Notes under the pieces: model-generated
What the model was told of the DNA's origin: nothing
What the model saw: the letters and a program-made list of their open reading frames with translations, nothing else
Database searches by the model: none
DNA from: Hemicentrotus pulcherrimus
Lineage: Eukaryota > Echinodermata > Echinoidea > Camarodonta > Strongylocentrotidae
Reading direction: 5' to 3'
Length of the DNA: 21,981 nt
NCBI GenBank assembly: GCA_003118195.1
Contig: BEXV01000007.1
Coordinates: 499,872-521,852, forward strand
Position numbers and translations under genes: made by a program
Part shown: in pieces, positions 15,703 to 21,981 of the stretch
Numbering within the stretch: the first letter of the stretch is position 1
Layout of the letters: every line of letters begins with the position of its first letter

Positions 15703-18124
15703 CTGGAGAGGATTGAAGCGGGGGTAAGAATTACAAAGGATGCTGGGAAGCTAGGCTTATGGTCTTATCAAAGCAACCATTAAGGCAGAGCACTGTAATA
15801 ACAGCCATGTTAAGAGCATGGAATGAAAAGATGATATATTGATATTATCGGCTGCGAGAAGTGACGAGGCTAAATACATTTCCGATGATCGAAACCTGTT
15901 GTCTTCTGCTAATAGATGAGCAGTATCAACAGGAGGGGTAAAAGTAATGCAAGGTAGAATATGATGAGCAAGATGTTGTTCTCAAGAATGCCTTTCATCT
16001 TGTGTATCATTCTTTATCCTTCTCAGACATGACATTTGTTTTTCCATGAAAGGTGCCTTATTTCCCCAGATATGTCAATGCTACAGAATTTCCTCCCTCC
16101 CTTATACCCCTTATGTGTATCTTTATCAAATTTGATTTTTTTTTTTCAACTTATAAATTTTTATTAAGCATTCTGTTATCTGCATGGTGCCATTGTAAAA
16201 GGAGCCTGACCATTGACAACTTTTTTTTCTCTAACTTTTCCAGAATTTATATTGATTGTATGTTTATTTAAAACATTTTAAATCATCAAATATTCTGTAT
16301 GATATAATTTTCGTCCATGTACATGTATGTAATGCCAGGAGATTGACAGCTTATGGGTAACCAACAGGAGAAGATAGTGTCCAAAATATGAAAAGAATAT
16401 CCAACCAAGCAATCTAAGAAACCCAAAATTGAAAATAACACCAAAGAAACATTTCTAAAATGATATTAATGAAACTTAGCCAGACCATGATGTTTGCCAT
16501 TTGACATTATACAATTTCAAAGGTACACATAAATGAGGATTTCCCTGCATTTCCATGCATTTCCCAGTATTTTCTGGGAAATTGCCAACCCTGCTAACAT
16601 TACTAAATACAGCTGGCTAGACGGTTTAAGGTTTCCTGCTTACACTCCTCATATCCCGTGATGAATTAGATGGAGGGCAGGCGGGCAGTAGCATGATTGT
16701 TGGCCCATGACATTCATCCCTGCGATTCCTAGAAATGATCTCTGATTCCAAAGTTCCCACACAAGTTTACTAATCAATACTCAAGGCGAGCTCTTTATCA
16801 AACTGTAATTCTTTAAATGTGTATCTTTCACTCTTTGCATGGAAAAAAAAGACCTAGGAATATAAATCTTGCATAACGTGTAGCAAGGCAGTTATGCGCT
16901 GTTTGTAAAAAGAAACAATCTGGAAGTTTACAAAAATTATCTGAAAATGCGCGTTTTAAGCAAAATATGACTCCAATTATTAGAAAGAGGGTACATTTTT
17001 TCACTGATTCAATTGGCCAATATGTTCAAAATCTTGGAAGGATTTTTCTTTAAAAGTAAAAAAAACAGAGTTTGCCAAATTCTCCAACTTACTTTTGTTG
17101 TAGTTGTTATGTTTATCTTGAAAATTCTCACCTGCACTATTAGAAAATAAAACAATGTTGATCACTTAATATACCGTACAGATTAAATTGATCAGGGAGG
17201 GTTTAATACTTCTATAATCTATGACTGCTGTTGGGGATGTTCCCACCTATATATACCTATGCAGAGGAATCATTATTAAATCTTATAGTGTACAGTGTGC
17301 ACTGCATGTGCTCCAAGTCTACAACAAGGGCTTGGAAAGCCAAACATTGTAAGAGCTTGCAAGCTCGCATATCATCTAAGGTCTCTTTGCATTGCAAGGG
17401 ATAGCACAATGTTTCCTGGCCACAGGCTAAATGTGTAACGTCAGACTGATGCAGAAATCATAGTCAGGCAAGCATCCGTCTATATACATAGCAGCAGCAG
17501 GCTAAGAAATGATGATGTGAAATCCATACGAAGCGGTTGGATGTTTGTTAAGTATGTTATCTTGAACATGAAGACATGAATGTTTTTACTTCATAAAAGA
17601 TAGAAGATGCTTTAATCAAACAGGATTTACATCATGATGAGATCAATACCGGATTGCCTCTAGGTATCCAAACAATTATCATGAATGAAATTTCTAGTCA
17701 AAAATTTTGAGCTTGCATTATTTTTTTCATTATTGAGAGTGTGGCAATACATTACATCACCAGGTCATCACCTGGCCTACATATGCATATTTTTGTTCTG
17801 GATGAATTATTTGGTATTTTGAATTTCAATCATAACATTATGTAAGTCAGTGAATTTCTTGGACAAGATTTGCTTTCCATGACACATGACAGAATAGCAT
17901 AATAGACTTGAATCATGGCTTAGCTGCCAAAGCATACATGACAAGCCTAGTATCATAACATGAAAACCATGAGCAATATTGTGTATGTTAGTATCTACAT
18001 TATATTAAGTGATGTTGGAAAGGTGCTTTGATTAAAAAAAGGCTTACCGGGGGTACCTAAATTCATTCTTAATATCAGACAGGATGAGCACACGTGTATC
18101 AGTTTAATAATTAAAGTCAAAGAG

Positions 18125-18149
18125 TATACTACATTCAGGATGTAGTATA
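18125..18149. repeat. Perfect 10-bp inverted repeat
   Basis: TATACTACAT and ATGTAGTATA flank a 5-nt loop (TCAGG). It is short and AT-rich; its significance is uncertain. Confidence 0.6.
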
Positions 18150-18459
18150 TTGTGAAATATTTGAATCATGGTTATTAGTATACTTTAAACAACAGTTATA
18201 TCCTGCTTCAGTCAAACTACATTATCCTAATATTTAGATCTCGAGTAGATCACAATATACTTATCTCAAGATTTTAACAGTTGATAAGGTATATGGGTAT
18301 CATATTTCCTCTTTAGTTTTTCCCCATGTATTACCTCATTTAATATCAGAGTATCAGAGTACTTCAATATTGATTGCTCGTACCCATTATTGTTAATGTT
18401 CATATCCCCAGTAGAATTAACATATGTATGCAACACTATTGTTTAATCAGGTCAAATAT

Positions 18460-18722
18460 GATAATAATGATCAAAATATTCTATTCTTGTGTAGCGCAGA
18501 TCACAGGCTTCCAAAGAGCTTTGGAAATGATTACCCTAGCTTTAGCTCTTGCAGCAGTTATCAGCGTATAGTGCATTTGAAGGATAAATCCTACCAGGTA
18601 CTCATATACCTCACCTGGGTGGAGTGCAACAAATGTAGATTAACATCTTGCAAAAGGGATTCAAACCCGTAACCTTGTAGTTTACAGTCTGGAGACTTAT
18701 CCACTAGATCATGATTGCAAGA
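18460..18722 (-). mobile_element. tRNA-derived SINE, near-complete copy
   Basis: Read on the minus strand, the right end is a tRNA-like head: TGATCTAGTGGATAAG (A box, 18696-18711), ACTGTAAACT (an anticodon-like loop with GTA, suggesting a Tyr-type ancestor), and GGGTTTGAATCC (B box, 18657-18668). The body follows with ACCCAGGTGAGGTATATGAG, TACCTGGTAGGAT, AGGGTAATCA, CAAAGCTCTTTGGAAGCCTG and GCGCTACACAAGAAT, and ends in an ATTATTATCAT tail at the left. The A and B boxes form an internal RNA polymerase III promoter, and the element depends on a partner LINE for movement. The 3' body is shared with 3211-3446. Confidence 0.85.
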
Positions 18723-19071
18723 CTGAGCATTTTACATTGGAATGCTTAAAATAAACACTTTTTTAAACTGGGTTCATATCTTGCTTAGATAAGCATACTA
18801 TGTGCATGTCTCTGGCATAGAGAGAGGGTACATTCTACAAAGTACACTGGCATCATGCTCAAAGATGATGATGATGTGAAATCCATTCGCATGTTCCCCG
18901 TGCGATTACCTGATTAATTAACTGAGTATTTTAATAGCGATGTGTTGCCCCCGTCGAACGGCATTAGTCTAGATTCAGATCCACTGCACGTTTCCTACAT
19001 GACACCATAATTAGGTACTAATATGTGCTTCGTACACGGTGTTAGGCGCGTTTCATGTTTATTATCTGTAT

Positions 19072-19132
19072 GGAGCCGGAGGGGCATTATCTCGCATATA
19101 CTTTAACAAAGGGTTAACGCCCTTCTGGCTCC
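19072..19132. repeat. Short palindromic element, copy 4
   Basis: GGAGCCGGAGGGGCATTA and TTAACGCCCTTCTGGCTCC form the arms of a 61-nt hairpin. This copy has the cleanest outer arms of the family. ATCTGTAT precedes it. Confidence 0.72.
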
Positions 19133-19169
19133 AAACTAACAATATCTGATGTAGATGGGAATGTTATTT

Positions 19170-19235
19170 GCTGTAAGCTAGGAAGGCAGTCTGTATTAAG
19201 GGATACAAGGTTAATACTCTTCTGTCTCTAAGCAG
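19170..19235. repeat. Short palindromic element, copy 5
   Basis: GCTGTAAGCTAGGAAGGCAG and CTGTATTAAGG on the left pair with GGTTAATACTCTTCTGTCTC and TAAGCAG on the right. It is more diverged than copy 4. Confidence 0.5.
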
Positions 19236-19340
19236 AGAATGCAACAATATTTGACGATTTAATTCTACAGACAAAGCAACCATCGGTATAAAAATATGAA
19301 AATGTGGAGTCATTAATAAGCATTCACATATCATCTGTTT

Positions 19341-19398
19341 GAAGCCAAAAGGGCATTAACTCTGTGTAGAATGATATTGGTTAATGCCCTTCTAACTC
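19341..19398. repeat. Short palindromic element, copy 6
   Basis: GAAGCCAAAAGGGCATTAAC on the left and GGTTAATGCCCTTCTAACTC on the right form a 58-nt hairpin whose inner arms are a perfect complement over GGGCATTAAC/GTTAATGCCC apart from the loop edge. ATCTGTTT precedes it, as in copy 4. Confidence 0.7.
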
Positions 19399-21981
19399 CG
19401 ACCATGTTGAATTATACTCTGCTTAAAGGAAGACACTCTTTCTTTCATGGTTATCTTGATTCACCAAGTTTGTTTGTTTTTGCAAAGAGAAAAGAAGATA
19501 CACTATTGTATTTAGCATAATGGGATACAGAAATGATCCATCGATCTTTTGAAATATAATCCATTGATCAGGGATTCTCTTTGACGGCGATGATCAAGAT
19601 CAGTGGCAAAAGCTATCTGGCTTCTAAAAGACAAAGTTGAAGAATGGTCATGTGGTTGCATTGTGACATAAGAAGAAAAAAATTGTATAGAAGTTATCAT
19701 AAACTGTTGGCTATGGATTACACAAGAAGAGTTGTGTATTTCAAGCTTTTGGAATCATCAAAATGATGACGAATCAACGGTTTTCTTGAAAATCATATAC
19801 ATTAAAATGCACTACATTGCATATGGGTGAATAGGACCTACAACCATTTAGCATCTACTTTGGTCCAGTTTTAATGCATTTCCTGTTATAGTTAGAACAT
19901 GATGGCATACCAAGTGCAAGCATTTCCAAGTGACATTGCCAATGTGATATAATCTTCCGAAATAGAAATCAAGAGACACCCGAGACACCTCATAAATAAT
20001 GTTCACCTTTACCAAATGACAACCTTCTCTTTATTAAATCACCAGGTCTGTGAAAGTTCACCTCCAAGTAGGTGACATGTCAGTGAATATGGAACTCGTA
20101 ATCCGTTGGGTGATTTGGTCACCATCACAATTCATTATGATTTGAAACTTTAATGCTGACCCACAAAGCAACTCAACTTTTCAGCCGTTTATTGTTTCCA
20201 GCACTATAGAAAATTGGCCCACCAAGTTTGAATTCTGATTGGCCATTAAACTTTCATCACAAATTTGAATAAAGTCTCTATCAATATGTTCTGATTTGGT
20301 TTTATTTGAGGAAGAGGAGAAGAGAAAGGATGTCGCAGCCACTGATAGAATTGTAACATCAAAATGAATATTGATGAAGGCTCACTAACCTATAAGTCAG
20401 ATTCAATTCCATATTTTCGTTTGAATTTATCTGGATGAATCAAAATTGCCATGAGTATGTCAGTACAAGTGGAATTATGAACTGTGAAATAAAATGAAAA
20501 ATTTATTGGCTAAGGTGGTGTCGAGATGAAAAGTGAATGCACTGTAAAATTATTGGCAAGGTTTAACAAAAATCTGTCTAGTCTTTGGTAGCTACCTAGA
20601 TAAGTCTACTAAGAAGAAAAAAAATGAATGGGAAGAAAAAAAAGTCAATCGTTCGTATCTGATTAAAAAAAAAAGACATTCTCTTTCGATGCAAACCATT
20701 GATTAGGCCTACCGGTAGTGACGTGCATATATCATGAATATGTGGGCATTTGTAAAACAAAAAAAAAACTACTGGAAAGATAAAAATATCCTGGATTTAG
20801 CACCTGTTCTTTGTATTGTTAATCCCTTGATCAAGCATATAAGGAATCTGACAGAAATAATTAAATAAGTTTGGTTTAGATGTGACTTGAGTTGATGTAC
20901 TGGTTGCTGTATATTTGAAGTAATTTGTTCTTCCCACCCACTATCAGGGTAGTTGGCTAAAGGTAGTAAAGAAAATAGCAAAATAGAATTTTTGTTTTCA
21001 TGGAAAAAAAGTAAACCCCCTCACCTATGGATTACGGTATGACATTCAACTACAGAGTATATCTGGAACAATTAGAATTCACAACAATAAATTAGAGCAG
21101 TATTCTGATGATCCGTCAACTCAAAATCTATGTGTAGGTGTATTCAATGAATTTTAATTTGATTTTGGTAATCTCTTCGACCTTTGGCAGCTTTGAATTA
21201 TTTTCGCTTAAAAACTTGAAAAGTGTAAATGGAACTTACAAAGAAGCGTGCAATTATGTCACATATAATTTTAGTTAAATTTTTATACAAGTAGGCCTAC
21301 TATGATTAATGGGAACCAGACTATGTCCAAAAGAAGTGTTTAGAATATCTGGATAACGAACCTTCATGTGGCATTTACCAGAAAACAAATGGTTTGAAAC
21401 TGCAACATGTTAAACATGATCATAAACCACCAGATATGTCTCTTTTCTATGTAGCTCCTTTTTCAATTGACCAGCAACTTCAGTATCTACTCCCACTACG
21501 TTTGATACATGACCAGGGGTGAACTCCTGGATTCAGACTTCAAAAAAAGTCAAACAAACAAAACGAAAGGTTATCAAGCAAAGAGAGAGGGTCCACTACC
21601 ACCAATTGTTTGTAAACTTACGCCCCCCAAATCACAGACTCTAGCAACTAAAATTGAGGAGTTTGGACCCCCTCTTCTAGATCTACCCCTGACAACACAA
21701 GAGTATGTCAGGGTGGCAGACCAACGTCGCAATGGATAAAATTGGAAGATTGATTATTGTTTAAAAATAGCTGCTTTGAAAGCACCATGCCATTGAAATA
21801 ACATGTGGTCTAACCTTAAAAGAAACATGACCTTAAAATACCAAGACCTTTCATACCTTAAAGGAGCTACACAAAGAAAATTTTCTAAAAACTGATAATT
21901 AGAACAAATTACATATGGATGGAAAGATTTTCTCTTGAAAAACACGAATAATTTGCTGAGAAATCATATAGATATCGTGGA

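Larger units (their letters stand above)
15703..21981 (-). other. Large Cav1 intron upstream of the AID exon, open at right edge
   Basis: The next upstream exon should encode IS6 (a pattern such as FFVLNLVLGVLSG). Nothing like it was found in this 6.3 kb, so the intron is inferred to run past the window. It holds a complete tRNA-SINE (18460-18722), three palindrome copies (19072-19398), a 10-bp hairpin (18125-18149) and otherwise AT-rich sequence. A plus-strand frame of 76 codons at 21509-21739 has no motif I recognise. Confidence 0.7.

Noticed and set aside
15848..15915. Possible seventh copy of the short palindrome family
   Set aside because: Some resemblance (GGCTGCGAGAAGTGACGAGG; GTCTTCTGCTAATAG) but too many mismatches to claim.
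17353..17366. Perfect 14-bp palindrome GAGCTTGCAAGCTC
   Set aside because: About one such palindrome is expected by chance in 22 kb.
18046..18120. Possible exon ending at a CCCCCG|GTAAGCC donor (minus strand)
   Set aside because: The donor is good, but no convincing acceptor or Cav1-like peptide lies upstream.
18657..18722. A functional tRNA gene
   Set aside because: A and B boxes are present, but the acceptor and anticodon stems do not pair well and a SINE body follows, so it is a SINE head.
17509..18885. Shared word ATGATGATGTGAAATCCAT at about 17509 and 18866
   Set aside because: Only about 19 nt are shared and the flanks differ; part is a simple ATG repeat.
21002..21060. Possible 31-nt micro-exon ending ATAG|GTGAGGGGG (minus strand)
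   Set aside because: Splice sites are fair, but the peptide (ECHTVIHR) fits nothing in domain I and a 31-nt match is easily found by chance.
21509..21739. 76-codon plus-strand frame starting MTRGELLDSDF
   Set aside because: Composition is somewhat protein-like, but no domain is recognised and no neighbouring exon supports it; it may be repeat-derived.
1..21981. CRISPR arrays, operons, rRNA or other prokaryotic features
   Set aside because: Split exons, GT-AG introns, SINEs and microsatellites show eukaryotic nuclear DNA; no spaced-repeat array is present.

Overview
The window is eukaryotic genomic DNA, AT-rich and dominated by introns. It carries the middle part of one gene on the minus strand: a voltage-gated calcium channel alpha-1 subunit of the Cav1 (L-type) class. 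Eleven exons between 15702 and 792 join with matching codon phase into 1458 nt (486 codons). They run from the end of domain I (alpha interaction domain, AID), through the I-II linker, all of domain II (S1 to S6 with its pore loop) and the II-III linker, to the lead-in of domain III. The gene is open at both ends: domain I proper lies upstream (beyond 21981) and domains III-IV lie downstream (before position 1). A twelfth exon of 45 nt in the 7.2 kb I-II linker intron looks like an unreported in-frame cassette.

The organism is probably an echinoderm, most likely a sea urchin. This rests on an invertebrate-type Cav1 sequence, a tRNA-derived SINE whose 3' end has the CCCAGGTG / AAGCGCTTT / (ATT)n layout I associate with sea urchin genomes, and intron and microsatellite style. 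It is an inference, not a database result. One ambiguous base (n at 5801) indicates a draft assembly.

Layout, left to right: 1-115 GGAC/GTAC tandem repeat and a strong hairpin; 521-783 long foldback (MITE-like) ending 8 nt from a splice donor; 792-939 exon into domain III; 1218-1568 GATA/GACA/CATA microsatellite; 1581-1623 and 2058-2085 two very small II-III linker exons; 2532-2787 distal IIS6 and linker; 3211-3446 SINE copy; 3577-3697 domain II pore and IIS6; 4574-4784 IIS5; 5466-5691 IIS2-S4; 7037-7197 IIS1; 7652-7745 I-II linker; 7746-14991 a 7.2 kb intron with a tandem duplication, the cassette exon and three DR1-like sites; 14992-15045 linker exon; 15587-15702 AID exon; 15703-21981 a large intron with a complete SINE and a cluster of short palindromes, and no recognisable coding exon.

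The main non-coding discovery is a family of about 60-75 nt imperfect palindromes (consensus arm roughly GGAGCCAGAAGGGCRTTAA) present at least six times in the introns, with arm changes that covary in at least one copy.
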